Below are positions 36,164 to 44,624 of a stretch of 64,000 nucleotides of DNA, piece after piece; the first letter of the stretch is position 1, and every line of letters begins with the position of its first letter. The notes below the pieces were generated by a model. The model saw nothing but the letters and a program-made list of their open reading frames with translations. It ran no database searches and had not been told where the DNA came from. The DNA is from Bog-756 sp963812885. Lineage in GTDB: Bacteria; Actinomycetota; Acidimicrobiia; Acidimicrobiales; RAAP-2. The stretch spans positions 310,001 to 374,000 of the forward strand of contig CAWEWZ010000002.1 of NCBI GenBank assembly GCA_963812885.1. Direction: 5' to 3'. The position numbers were made by a program, and so were the translations under genes.

Positions 36164-37655
36164 GTGAAGTTCGACCTCGCCCATCCCACCCAGCGTCAGG
36201 TCCGCGACGGTCTCATCTCCGGGGTCATCGCCGAGTCCATCGCCATCCCCATCCTCCTCACCGTGATCTTCGTCGATCGGGACCCGGTCAAGTGGTGGTA
36301 CATCCTCGGTGCCATCGGCTGCATCCTGGCATCGGTCGTCTACGTCGCGCTCTTCGTCGTCATCACCAAGGGAAAAGCCGATCTGGCCACTCAGGCCACG
36401 ACGGGGTTCGTGATCGTCTGCCTGGCCCTCACCGCCTTGGCTTTCATCGAATTGGGCTCTGACAACAAGTTCGGGACCTACACACCGGCGGTTCTGGTCG
36501 GAGTCACCCTCGTTTCGATCATCGGCGACAGACGGATGCGGATCGGCATCGACCTCTTCGCCATCGCACTGGTGGCGATGACCAGCTGGGCCGGAGGTCT
36601 CCGGGGATCCGAGCTCGTGGCCGTGTTCCTCGTCTATTCCTCGACCATCGTGGCCATCACCTGGATCATCTCCCGGGACGTCGGATCGCTGACCGGCCAC
36701 CTCAACTTCCGGCAGTCGATCGACGCACTGCACGAGACGTTCGAGGATGTCGGGTCCGAGCACTGCCGACTCGGCCACCGATACCATCGGGTCGATCTTC
36801 CACCGCGGACTCCCCTTGGTGGCCGACGTCCTGCCCGCCGATCAGATCGTGGTTCTCACCCGCAACGAGAAGCTCGGTCGGTTTGTCCCGCTGGTGACCT
36901 GGCCCGGCCAGGGCGAAGACGTCGCCGATCTGGTCGAGCTCCGCCAACTCGACCAGGCGCTCCACTCCGACTCGGTGGTGCTCGACGAGTCGTTCTGTAC
37001 CATCCCGGTCGGCTACTGCGTCGACGGGGAGTTGGTCATGGTGGTCCGGCGCTCGGACGACGATCGCAGGATCGATCCGCAATCACGTGAAGCGGCCGAG
37101 CTCCTGGCGGCGGCCTTCCTCAGGGTGAACAGCCGGGTGAATTTCGTGAACCGGTTGCATACCGAGAGCCGCACCGACCCCCTCACCGGCCTGGCCAACC
37201 GACGCACCCTCTACGAGCGGATCGAGATCGAGATGGCCCACGCCCTCCGCTCGGAGTCTCCGCTGAGCGTGGCCATGATCGATCTCGACCACTTCAAGGA
37301 CTACAACGACCGGTACGGCCACGTTGCCGGAGACACCGTGCTGCGATCGATCGCCGCGTTGATGGTTTCCAACATCCGCGGCCAGGACCTGGTCGCCCGG
37401 TACGGAGGCGAGGAGTTCTGCCTGGTCATGCCCGACACCGACCTGGTCGGTGCCCACTACCTGCTCGACAAGCTCCGGGCAGGAGGTCGCGAGGCCACCA
37501 CCGACTTCGGCGTGACCCTGTCGGCCGGTCTGACCAGCTGGGACGGTTTCGAGACCACGACGTCGTTCATCGAGCGGGCCGACCAGGCGCTCTACCGGGC
37601 CAAGGAGACCGGCCGGAACCGGGTCGTCTCCATTCAGGCCTTCACCGAGTTCTGA
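36164..37655 (+). CDS. Membrane GGDEF diguanylate cyclase (one frameshift)
   Basis: About 496 residues. Six hydrophobic helices (36210-36690) are followed by a GAF-like region (FVPLVTWPGQGEDVADL, CTIPVGYCVDGELVMVVRR) and a GGDEF domain with DLDHFKDYNDRYGH and YGGEEFCLVMP. The active site is the GGEEF variant, which is still catalytic. RGQD is the I-site. A shift near 36745-36755 separates the membrane part from the rest; total length is a multiple of three plus one. GTG 36164 is preferred because the preceding stretch is not hydrophobic and is poorly coding. It lies 140 bases behind the ABC-CNB gene and is possibly co-transcribed. Confidence 0.82.
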
Positions 37656-37670
37656 GCCCGCCCCCGGGCA

Positions 37671-37841
37671 TCAATCCGGTCGCCGGAGGACCAGGTAGAC
37701 GTTGTCGTCGACGGCGAACGAATTGACGATGTCATAGCCCTGGGCCGACGCGGCATCGAGCTCGGCCTCCAATTCGAGCCTGCGTTCGGCCACCACCAAA
37801 CGACCTCCGTGCACCCGGAGCACCCGGTGGGTCCCCGTCAC
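37671..37841 (-). CDS. Small DUF4177-like protein
   Basis: A 56-residue protein, reading VTGTHRVLRVHGGRL at the start and ending NSFAVDDNVYLVLRRPD. The A-Q-G-Y-D-I-V-N segment resembles DUF4177-type short alpha/beta proteins. GTG 37841 overlaps the stop of the LmbE gene (GTGA), so it is translationally coupled to it. This coupling is the main reason to believe it is a real gene. No function is known. Confidence 0.6.
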   Translation of the reverse strand: MTGTHRVLRVHGGRLVVAERRLELEAELDAASAQGYDIVNSFAVDDNVYLVLRRPD

Positions 37842-38692
37842 CGGCGCGCCCCGGCCTCGCCGCCGGTGGACTCGGCGTCTACCACGTCCGGTCCCTCGAG
37901 CAGGAGGCCGGTCTCCCACGGGCTTCCCTGGGGCTGGTCCCACGAGGGGCGGACCCGGATGTACCACTCGCGTCCCCAGACCGTCGAGAACACGTCGGGA
38001 GGCATGGCCAGGAAGAAACTGGTCTCACTGATCTGGCTCACATGAGCCGTCATGGCCTGGCGTTTGCGATCGATCCATCGGGTCACATCGACTTCCGTGG
38101 TCAGCCGCTCGGCCGGTTCCCCCATGGTGTCCATCCCGTCGGTGCTGCCCTCGGGCGGCTCCCACTCCGACGACTCGACCTGCTCGGCGAGACTCCGCAT
38201 GAAGTCGCGATTCATCGTCCACATGTAGACCACCGGAGTGCTCGCCAGGGCTGCGGCCCGCATGCCCACCCGATGCACCTGCACGTGATCCGGATGCCCG
38301 TACCCTCCGTGCTCGTCGTAGGTGACCAGCACATCGGCCCTCTCCTCGGTGAGTATCCCGGCCAGGGCCGCGGCCGCCTCGTCGACGTCGGCGGCGGCGA
38401 AACTGCCGGGGCGGTCGTTGGTGGCCTCACCGGCCATCCCCGAGTCGAGGTAGTCGAGGTAGGTCTGGCGGGCGACACCGAGGACCCGGCAGGCCTCGGT
38501 CAGTTCCGCCCGGCGGCGGTCGGCCAGCGTTTCGCCCTCCGCCAACAGGCCCTCGGGGATCTCCCCGAGCTCACCGCGGGTGGCCGTCACCAGAACCACC
38601 CGGTGGCCGGCGTCGGACAGGGCCGCCATGGTTCCGGCGGTGGCGATGGCCTCATCGTCAGGGTGAGCGTGGAAGAAGACAATCGTGGCCAT
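37838..38692 (-). CDS. LmbE/PIG-L family deacetylase (mycothiol-type)
   Basis: A 284-residue zinc-dependent N-deacetylase or amidase. The zinc motif AHPDDEA is at residues 8-14, and the second set of ligands lies in YDEHGGYGHPDHVQVH. In actinomycetes this layout is shared by MshB and Mca, which act in mycothiol synthesis and in cleavage of mycothiol conjugates. A second family member in this window (48252-49185) is closer to Mca, so the role here is open. ATG 38692 has a leaderless-type -10. The next gene, a 56-residue protein, is coupled by a 4-base overlap. Confidence 0.87.
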   Translation of the reverse strand: MATIVFFHAHPDDEAIATAGTMAALSDAGHRVVLVTATRGELGEIPEGLLAEGETLADRRRAELTEACRVLGVARQTYLDYLDSGMAGEATNDRPGSFAAADVDEAAAALAGILTEERADVLVTYDEHGGYGHPDHVQVHRVGMRAAALASTPVVYMWTMNRDFMRSLAEQVESSEWEPPEGSTDGMDTMGEPAERLTTEVDVTRWIDRKRQAMTAHVSQISETSFFLAMPPDVFSTVWGREWYIRVRPSWDQPQGSPWETGLLLEGPDVVDAESTGGEAGARR

Positions 38693-38699
38693 GTCCGGC

Positions 38700-38705
38700 A
38701 CCCTA
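38700..38705 (-). promoter_or_regulatory. Putative leaderless -10 (TAGGGT) of LmbE gene
   Basis: On the minus strand TAGGGT ends seven bases before ATG 38692. Confidence 0.45.
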
Positions 38706-38745
38706 GCGGTGTCGGCGGCATCGAACCGACCGGATCCTGCGGCGG

Positions 38746-39093
38746 TCACTCCAGCGGAAGTTGGGGGGCCTCGGCCAGTGACAGCTGGCCGGCGATGGAC
38801 CGTTCGGCATCCACTCCGCGGCGCTTCCGGGCGGAGACGGCGAAGATCCGGCCGGGGTCGAACGAGCGGATCCTGCGGTCACCCGGCCGCCCGCCGATCA
38901 CCTCCACCGATTCGGTGCCGTTGTGGCGGTTGAGGACGTGGGCGCGGAACTCCCACTCGGCTCCTCGGATGCGAAGTCCCGAGACAATCACCGGATCTCC
39001 GGGACGCAGCCCGCTCCACGTCTCGGTGCGCTCGAGGTGCTCCGAGGCTTCGAGGGCGGCGCGGCGGGCCCGCGACCGCGGCCTAGCGGTCAT
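38746..39093 (-). CDS. Conserved hypothetical protein, 115 residues
   Basis: A basic start (MTARPRSRARRAALEASEHL) is followed by a beta-rich region: LRPGDPVIVSGLRIRGAEWEF, then EVIGGRPGDRRIRSFDPGRIF. I do not recognise the family. The layout suggests a small nucleic-acid- or ligand-binding barrel, but that is a guess. ATG 39093 overlaps the end of the DedA gene by 11 bases, so it belongs to that transcript. It stops 53 bases before the LmbE gene, which has its own candidate promoter. Confidence 0.7.
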   Translation of the reverse strand: MTARPRSRARRAALEASEHLERTETWSGLRPGDPVIVSGLRIRGAEWEFRAHVLNRHNGTESVEVIGGRPGDRRIRSFDPGRIFAVSARKRRGVDAERSIAGQLSLAEAPQLPLE

Positions 39094-39697
39094 GCCGTTC
39101 CTCACGCACGATCCGGAGGCGGTGCCAGAAGAGGACGGCGACGGCGATGACGACCACGACAGCGGCCACATAACCGGCGTAGCTGAAGGCCTTCAGCACC
39201 CGGCTGTAGCTGCTCCCGAGGGCATAGCCCAAGCTGGTCAGCGCGGTGCACCAGATGGCGCAGCCGATGACGGTGAACACGAGGAACTTCGCCAGCGCCA
39301 TCTCGCCGAGACCCGCCGCGAACGAGACGAACGACCGGAGCAGGGGGATGAACCGACCGAAGAGGACGAAGGGCTCGCCCCGCCGGGCGAACCAGGCCTC
39401 GGCACGGTCGAGGTCCTTATGGGTCAGCAGGACGTACTTGCCCACCCGGTCGACCAGGGCCCGGCCCCCGAAGTAGCCGATCAGATAGCCGGCCAGTGAG
39501 CCCAGCACCTCGGCCAGCGTGGCCACCACGATGACGACCACCAGATTCAGATGGTGGGGCTCGTTGGGGATCTGACCGCTGGCCAGCACCCCTCCGTAGA
39601 TGATCGCCACCTCGGCTCCCACAGGCAGGCCCATCGACGAGATGAAGCTCAGGGCGAAGACGGCGACGTAGCCCCAGGTTTCGAGAAAATGCTCCAT
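39083..39697 (-). CDS. DedA/SNARE-associated family membrane protein
   Basis: A 204-residue integral membrane protein with the DedA fold. The motifs are EVLGSLAGYLIGYFGGRALVD and FGRFIPLLRSFVSFAAGLGEM; the latter holds the conserved arginines of the family. DedA proteins flip undecaprenyl phosphate or other lipids across the inner membrane and support membrane homeostasis and tolerance to stress. ATG 39697 is 84 bases from the divergent hydrolase start. The gene overlaps the following small gene by 11 bases. Confidence 0.9.
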   Translation of the reverse strand: MEHFLETWGYVAVFALSFISSMGLPVGAEVAIIYGGVLASGQIPNEPHHLNLVVVIVVATLAEVLGSLAGYLIGYFGGRALVDRVGKYVLLTHKDLDRAEAWFARRGEPFVLFGRFIPLLRSFVSFAAGLGEMALAKFLVFTVIGCAIWCTALTSLGYALGSSYSRVLKAFSYAGYVAAVVVVIAVAVLFWHRLRIVREERHDR

Positions 39698-39768
39698 AAG
39701 CCAACAATGTCTACTCGGTCAGCGTCCACCTCGTGGGGCTTTGCCCGCCCGGTCCGACCCCGCTGGGC

Positions 39769-39774
39769 TACCGT
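39769..39774 (+). promoter_or_regulatory. Putative leaderless -10 (TACCGT) of alpha/beta hydrolase
   Basis: TACCGT ends seven bases before GTG 39782. Confidence 0.45.
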
Positions 39775-39781
39775 CACGTCG

Positions 39782-40687
39782 GTGACCACGGACCGAGACG
39801 ATCAGGGGCCCAGCCGGGATCATTGCACCACGGCCGACGGGCTCGGCATCGCCCTGTATGACTTCGGTGGCTCGGGAGAAGACCTGCTGCTGGTCCACGC
39901 CACCGGCTTCTGCGCCGAGGTCCTCGGGCCGCTGGCCCGGGACCTGGCCGACCACTACCGCTGCTGGGGGCTCGACCTCCGGGCCCACGGACGATCGGAC
40001 CGGCCGGTCGACGGCGATTTCCGGTGGACCGGGTTCGCCACCGACGTGCTGACCGTCATCGACCACCTCGGACTCAAGCACCCCCTGGGTTTCGGCCATT
40101 CGTGCGGTGGTGCGGCCGTCCTGCTGGCCGAGCAGGCCAGGCCCGGGACGTTCAGGTCGCTCTACTGCTTCGAGCCGGTCGTCCTGCCCGAACCGATCAG
40201 CCCGGCCAGGTTCGAACGGAATCCACTCTCGGTGGGGGCCCGGCGCAGACGGGAGACATTCCCGAACGCCGAGGACGCCTTCGTCAACTTCTCCTCGAAG
40301 CCGCCGTTCTCCGACCTCGATCCTGAAGTGCTCGAGCTCTACGTCGAAGCCGGGTTCGAGCTGATCCCCGAGGACGAGGGAGGTGACGGTCAAGCCATAC
40401 GACTGCGATGCCGTCGTGACGACGAAGCGGAGATCTATGCCCACGGTGCCTCCCACGGCGCTTTTGCCCATCTGAACGAGATCGGCTGCCATGTCACTCT
40501 GTGTTGCGGCGAGGACACCGACGCCTTCGGCGTCTCCCTCCTCGAGGCCGACGCCGGCCAGTTGCGACGGTCGACCGTCGAAGTGACCCCCGGCGTGGGC
40601 CACTTCGGCCCGCTCCAGCAGCCGGGCGTGGTGGCCTCGTCGGTGCACCGGGCGCTGAGCACCGATCACGTCACACCCCGGACGTAG
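39782..40687 (+). CDS. Alpha/beta-fold hydrolase
   Basis: A 301-residue serine hydrolase. The oxyanion region is LLLVHATGFCAEVLGPL, then GLDLRAHGRSDRP. The nucleophile elbow is GFGHSCGG with S107. The acid lies in the VTLCCGEDTDAF strand, and the histidine is probably in GVGHFGPLQQP. All core elements are present. Esters, epoxides, lactones or haloalkanes are possible substrates and the sequence does not decide. It ends 9 bases before the RecB-like nuclease gene, which nonetheless has its own leaderless-type promoter. Confidence 0.87.
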   Translation: MTTDRDDQGPSRDHCTTADGLGIALYDFGGSGEDLLLVHATGFCAEVLGPLARDLADHYRCWGLDLRAHGRSDRPVDGDFRWTGFATDVLTVIDHLGLKHPLGFGHSCGGAAVLLAEQARPGTFRSLYCFEPVVLPEPISPARFERNPLSVGARRRRETFPNAEDAFVNFSSKPPFSDLDPEVLELYVEAGFELIPEDEGGDGQAIRLRCRRDDEAEIYAHGASHGAFAHLNEIGCHVTLCCGEDTDAFGVSLLEADAGQLRRSTVEVTPGVGHFGPLQQPGVVASSVHRALSTDHVTPRT

Positions 40688-40690
40688 TCT
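40685..40690 (+). promoter_or_regulatory. Putative leaderless -10 (TAGTCT) of RecB-like gene
   Basis: TAGTCT overlaps the stop codon of the upstream gene and ends six bases before GTG 40697. Confidence 0.5.
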
Positions 40691-40696
40691 GTTCCC

Positions 40697-41518
40697 GTGT
40701 CCTTCGACCCTCCCCGCTCGCTCTCCCCGTCGAAGTTCTCCTCGTTCCGCGACTGCGCGCTGGCGTTCAGGTTCAACTCCATCGAACACCTTCCCGACCA
40801 GCCCACGATCTGGACGGTCAAGGGAACCCTGGTCCACCGGGTACTGGAGCGCCTCTTCTGGCTCCACGAGCGAGGCGACCGATCGCCGGAATCGGCCGAT
40901 GCCGAGCTGGTCACGGCGTGGGGCGAGCTGCAGACCGATCCGGACTTCGTGGAGCTGGCCCTTACCGCGGCGGAGGCCGAGGAGCTGCGAGCCGACGCCG
41001 AGGTACTGGTCAAGAACTACTTCGCCCTCGAGGACCCGAACGAGGTCAATCCGGTCGGAGTCGAGCTGACCCTGGAGGCACGGGTCGGCGACATGCGCTT
41101 GCGAGGGATCATCGACCGACTGGATCTGACCGCCGACGGGGAATTGGTGGTCATCGACTACAAGACCGGGCGGGCGCCCGGGGTGGCATTCGAGCAGTCG
41201 AAGCTGGCCGGGGTCCACATCTACGCCCTCTTGTGCGAGGAGGTCCTCGGACGACGGCCGGTGCAGGTCAGGTTGCTCCATCTCAAAGAACCGATGACCA
41301 TCACGGCCGAACCTTCGGAACAGGCCATTCGCGGGCAGAAGATGAAGGCTGTGGCCGTCTGGTCGGCCATCGAACGGGCGTGCCAGAACGAGGACTTCCG
41401 GCCCCGGACCTCGCCTCTCTGCAACTACTGCCGCTTCCGGGAGTTCTGTCCGGCCTATGGCGGCCGGCCCGAGCAAGCGGCCGTGGTCCTCGGAGGGGCC
41501 ATGGGAGGAGCGGCATGA
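40697..41518 (+). CDS. RecB-like PD-(D/E)XK nuclease with Fe-S cluster
   Basis: A 273-residue single-domain nuclease. H47 (GTLVHRVLE), D140 (GIIDRLDL), D154 and K156 (VVIDYKTG) form the RecB-type active site. C20 together with C242, C245 and C251 (LCNYCRFREFC) should hold a 4Fe-4S cluster, as in AddB and Cas4. This is the stand-alone form common in actinomycetes. It probably acts in end processing or repair of DNA, and no CRISPR genes are near. GTG 40697 is leaderless by position. The ATGA overlap with the next gene (41515-41518) indicates coupling. Confidence 0.88.
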   Translation: MSFDPPRSLSPSKFSSFRDCALAFRFNSIEHLPDQPTIWTVKGTLVHRVLERLFWLHERGDRSPESADAELVTAWGELQTDPDFVELALTAAEAEELRADAEVLVKNYFALEDPNEVNPVGVELTLEARVGDMRLRGIIDRLDLTADGELVVIDYKTGRAPGVAFEQSKLAGVHIYALLCEEVLGRRPVQVRLLHLKEPMTITAEPSEQAIRGQKMKAVAVWSAIERACQNEDFRPRTSPLCNYCRFREFCPAYGGRPEQAAVVLGGAMGGAA

Positions 41519-42163
41519 CCCTCCCCCGGGCCGCCGATCCCGTCGACGAAGGCAGATCCCGACTCTTGCGCCGGGCCTCGGGAGGATCCTGGCCGGCCCG
41601 ACGGATCGGCTCGGCGGGCCGACGACAGGACCTTCACCGACCTGGTGCACGAGTTCGATGCCCGGGTCGACGGCTGGTTCGAGCCCTGGCGCGGGAATCC
41701 GAGCCTGGACGGTGCGGCCAAGGTGATCACCGGGCTCGGAGATCGCGGCCTGATGTGGGCGGTCACCACGGTGTGGCGGGCCAGGCACACCGGGCCGGAG
41801 CGGGCCCGGGCCGTTCGGGCGCTCACCATTGCCGGAGTCGAATCGACCATCGTGAACTCCGCCCTCAAGCGGGTCATCGGGCGGTCGCGACCGGATCGCA
41901 GTGACGTCCGGCTGGCCGATGGTGGCATTCCGGTACGAGAGCCGACGTCGGCCAGCTTTCCCAGCGGCCACACGTTGGCCGCCTTCTGCGCCGCCACCGT
42001 CATGAGTCAGCGGGACGATCGGGCCGGCAACGCGCTGCTGTTCACCGGTGCCGCACTGGTGGGGCTCAGCCGACTCCATCTCCGGGCCCATCACGCCTCC
42101 GATGTGCTCGGAGGAGCAGCCATCGGATCCGCCCTCGGTCTCATCGGCCGACGCCTGCTGTAA
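41515..42163 (+). CDS. PAP2-family phosphatase (frameshifted)
   Basis: A membrane-associated acid phosphatase of about 216 residues (phosphatidic acid phosphatase type 2). The three catalytic blocks are KRVIGRSRP, SASFPSGHTLAA and SRLHLRAHHASDVLGG. Targets are lipid phosphates such as undecaprenyl pyrophosphate or phosphatidic acid. ATG 41515 overlaps the nuclease stop (ATGA). The catalytic frame, however, is one base out of step with it, so a shift lies near 41600-41640. If not, translation would start internally at GTG 41645. Confidence 0.8.
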
Positions 42164-42229
42164 GCGCCCGATCGGACCACCTGCCATGCCTGACCGGAAT
42201 GGATCACCGGCCCCGGGGGTTGGACAGGC

Positions 42230-42839
42230 ATGACTGCTGGCCAGACTTTTGCCGTGACCTGGGACTACCGGTGCCCATTCGCCCGAAACGGGCACGAGCA
42301 CATTCTCGACGGACTGGAGGCCGGGGCGCCGTGGGACGTGACGTTCGTCCCCTTCTTCCTCAACCAGTCACACGTGCCCGAGGGCGGCATTCCCGCCTGG
42401 GACGACCCGGCCCAGCAGGCCGACCTCATCGCCCTGGCCGCCGGCGTCGCCGTCCGGGACCGGTTCGAGGAGCACTTCCTCGGCCGTGCACCGCTCCCTG
42501 TTCACCGCCCGCCACGATGAAGGCGGCGATCTGCGGGATGTCGCCGTGGTACGTGAAGCGCTGACCCGGGCCGGCGCCGACGCCGACGCCGTCATGGCCG
42601 AGGTGGAGGACGGGTGGCCGGCCAAAGTCGTGCGGGACGAGCACGAGAGGGTGGTCGGAGAGCTCGACGTCTTCGGGGTACCCACGTTCATGGCCGACGG
42701 GAGCGCCGTCTTCGTGAGGCTCATGTCCCGGCCCCAGGGTGACGGGACGCTGGCCCGCCGGACGATCGACGGGGTCCTGGACCTGATCCACCAGCACCCC
42801 GACCTGAACGAGTTCAAGCACACCCGCCTCAGCAGGTGA
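42230..42839 (+). CDS. DsbA-family thioredoxin-fold protein with CPFA site (frameshifted)
   Basis: A DsbA/FrnE-like protein of about 202 residues. The N-terminus reads TWDYRCPFARNGHEH. The usual CxxC is CPFA, with only one cysteine, so it cannot form the standard active-site disulfide. The cis-proline loop is FGVPTFMADG in the second half. A shift near 42480 joins the halves (EEHFL to VHRSLFTARHDEG). Single-cysteine members include glutathione-S-transferase kappa-like and mycothiol-linked proteins, so a mycothiol-dependent reductase or isomerase is possible. It is cytoplasmic, with no signal peptide. Confidence 0.8.
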
Positions 42840-42856
42840 GGTCGTGTGCCGGGGCC

Positions 42857-43762
42857 TCAGCCCCCGGCGAGTGAGGCCAACGCCCCGATCGACGCCTTGA
42901 TCTGCTCGGCGGTGCCGAACGGTGCGCCGCAGAAGTCGGTGGTGCCGATGTCGGCCAGCTGACGGACCCGATCCTTGACCTCAGCCTCGGATCCGACAAT
43001 GGCCACGTCGGCAGGACCCTCCGCCCCCTCCCGGTCGAGCATCGCCCGATAGGACGGAAGGTGGCCGTAGATGGAGAAGACCTCCGCCGCCTTCTCCCGG
43101 GCTGCGGCCACATCGTCGGTGACGCACACCGGAAGGCCCACGCCGATGCGGGGAACCGGCCGGCCGGCCTCGGCGGCCGCCTCGTTGATGGTGGGGATCA
43201 CGTGCGATTCGAGGGTCTGGGGCCCGGTCATCCAGGTCACCGTCCCCGAGGTCATCCGCCCGGCGATCCGCAGCATCACGGTGCCCAGCGCGGCCACGAG
43301 TACCGAGGGTGGCGGGGCGGTGATCTGGAGCGGGCCGAAGGTCGACGCACTGAGGACCTCGCCGGTGAAGGAGGCGGCCTCACCCTCGAGGAGGGGCATG
43401 AGGATGGACAGGTACTCCCGCATGTAGCGGGCCGGCTTCTCGAAGGACTGACCGAAGACGTTCTCGATGACCATCTGGTGGGACAGCCCCACGCCGAGGA
43501 CCAGGCGGCCGGCGGTGGCCGCCTGCACGGTCAGCGCCTGCCCGGCGAGCATCACCGGATGGCGCGGATACACCGGGACCACCGCGGTGCCCAGCTCGAT
43601 GTCCGGCACCTCCCGCCCGATGGCGGCCAGTGCGGTGAGCGCGTCGTAGCCGAATATCTGGGAGGCCCAGGCCGTTTCGATGCCGGCCTCCTTCAGCGAG
43701 ACGACCTGCCCGACGACGTCGTCGAACGGCTTCTCCGTCTCGAACATCACGCCGATGCGCAC
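42857..43762 (-). CDS. LLM-class F420-dependent oxidoreductase
   Basis: A 301-residue TIM-barrel enzyme of the luciferase-like family. Motifs are AWASQIFGYDALTALAAIG, ELGTAVVPVYPRHPVMLAGQALTVQ and LGVGLSHQMVIENVFGQSF. This set is typical of the F420-dependent branch found in mycobacteria and related actinomycetes. The substrate is unknown. The start codon is GTG 43762 with CAGGAGGAACC upstream. The 300 bases between it and purE hold no gene; they contain the ribosome-binding site of this gene and the weak promoter of purE. Confidence 0.87.
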   Translation of the reverse strand: MRIGVMFETEKPFDDVVGQVVSLKEAGIETAWASQIFGYDALTALAAIGREVPDIELGTAVVPVYPRHPVMLAGQALTVQAATAGRLVLGVGLSHQMVIENVFGQSFEKPARYMREYLSILMPLLEGEAASFTGEVLSASTFGPLQITAPPPSVLVAALGTVMLRIAGRMTSGTVTWMTGPQTLESHVIPTINEAAAEAGRPVPRIGVGLPVCVTDDVAAAREKAAEVFSIYGHLPSYRAMLDREGAEGPADVAIVGSEAEVKDRVRQLADIGTTDFCGAPFGTAEQIKASIGALASLAGG

Positions 43763-44049
43763 AGTGGTTCCTCCTGGGTGGCCGAGTCCGGCCCCGGTCC
43801 GGGCTCGTGCCGAGATCGGACCGGGGCTGACGGATCAATGGTGGACGGATCGGACCAACCGTACAGGTCGGATCCCTGCGCCTCTGCCCTGTTGTCCTGC
43901 CCCGTGCTGGCCGGGAGCTGGCCCTCGTGCCTTCGGCCCTCTGACGTCGGTGACCCCCGGCCGCTCCCTGGGCTGGCTCCGGGCCCCGGCTTCCTGGGCC
44001 TCGGCCCGGTGAGCGCAGGCACGGATATGACCGATGGGCACCGGTCGGG

Positions 44050-44055
44050 CAGAAT
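44050..44055 (+). promoter_or_regulatory. Weak leaderless -10 (CAGAAT) of purE
   Basis: CAGAAT ends six bases before ATG 44062. It differs from the T-A-N-N-N-T pattern at its first base. Confidence 0.3.
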
Positions 44056-44061
44056 GCGCAC

Positions 44062-44556
44062 ATGTCTGTTGCCATCATCATGGGAAGCGGGTCCGACGCA
44101 TCGATCATGGACGATGCCGTCCAGACCCTCAGGTCATTCTCCATCCCGGTGGAGGTTCGGGTCCTGTCCGCCCACCGGACACCGGATGACACCATCGCCT
44201 TCTGCCGAGGAGCGGCCGACGCCGGGATCAAGGTGATCATCGCCGCGGCCGGCGGTGCCGCCCATCTGGCCGGAGTGGCCGCGGCAGCTACTCCCCTCCC
44301 GGTGATCGGCGTGCCCGTGGCGCTGGCCAATCTGGGCGGCCTCGACTCGCTGCTGGCCATGGTCCAGATGCCCAAGGGCATTCCCGTCGCCACTGTGGCC
44401 GTCAACGGGGCCCGGAACGCCGCCCTGTTGGCCGTCCGGATTCTGGCCCTGAGCGACGCCCGTCTCGCCACGGAGCTCGACAGGTTCGGCCAGGATCTGG
44501 CCGATCAGGTCCGAGATCAGGACGCCGAGATCGTCGCCCGCTACCGGGTGGGCTGA
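44062..44556 (+). CDS. purE: N5-carboxyaminoimidazole ribonucleotide mutase PurE
   Basis: A 164-residue class I PurE, which moves the carboxylate of N5-CAIR to give CAIR in de novo purine synthesis. Motifs are IIMGSGSDASIM, LSAHRTPDD (catalytic histidine), AAAGGAAHLAGV, GVPVALANLGGLDSLLAMVQMP and VATVAVNGARNAAL, in the usual order. The length is standard. No purK is nearby in the window. It converges with the LLM gene at 44625. Confidence 0.95.
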   Translation: MSVAIIMGSGSDASIMDDAVQTLRSFSIPVEVRVLSAHRTPDDTIAFCRGAADAGIKVIIAAAGGAAHLAGVAAAATPLPVIGVPVALANLGGLDSLLAMVQMPKGIPVATVAVNGARNAALLAVRILALSDARLATELDRFGQDLADQVRDQDAEIVARYRVG

Positions 44557-44624
44557 GCCGGGGCCGGGAGCGGCCGGCGGTCGGGAGCGGCGGCTGGCGG
44601 CGTCAGCGTGGGCGCTGGTGCGCT

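Noticed and set aside
40697..41518. Cas4-like nuclease indicating a CRISPR or defence island
   Set aside because: The protein has the Fe-S RecB-type fold shared with Cas4, but no other cas or defence genes are nearby; stand-alone forms are ordinary in actinomycetes.
39719..42301. Very long minus-strand open frame (860 codons) opposite the hydrolase, nuclease and PAP2 genes
   Set aside because: It is a GC-rich antisense shadow; the plus strand carries three recognisable proteins with catalytic motifs, and the minus-strand translation shows no domain.
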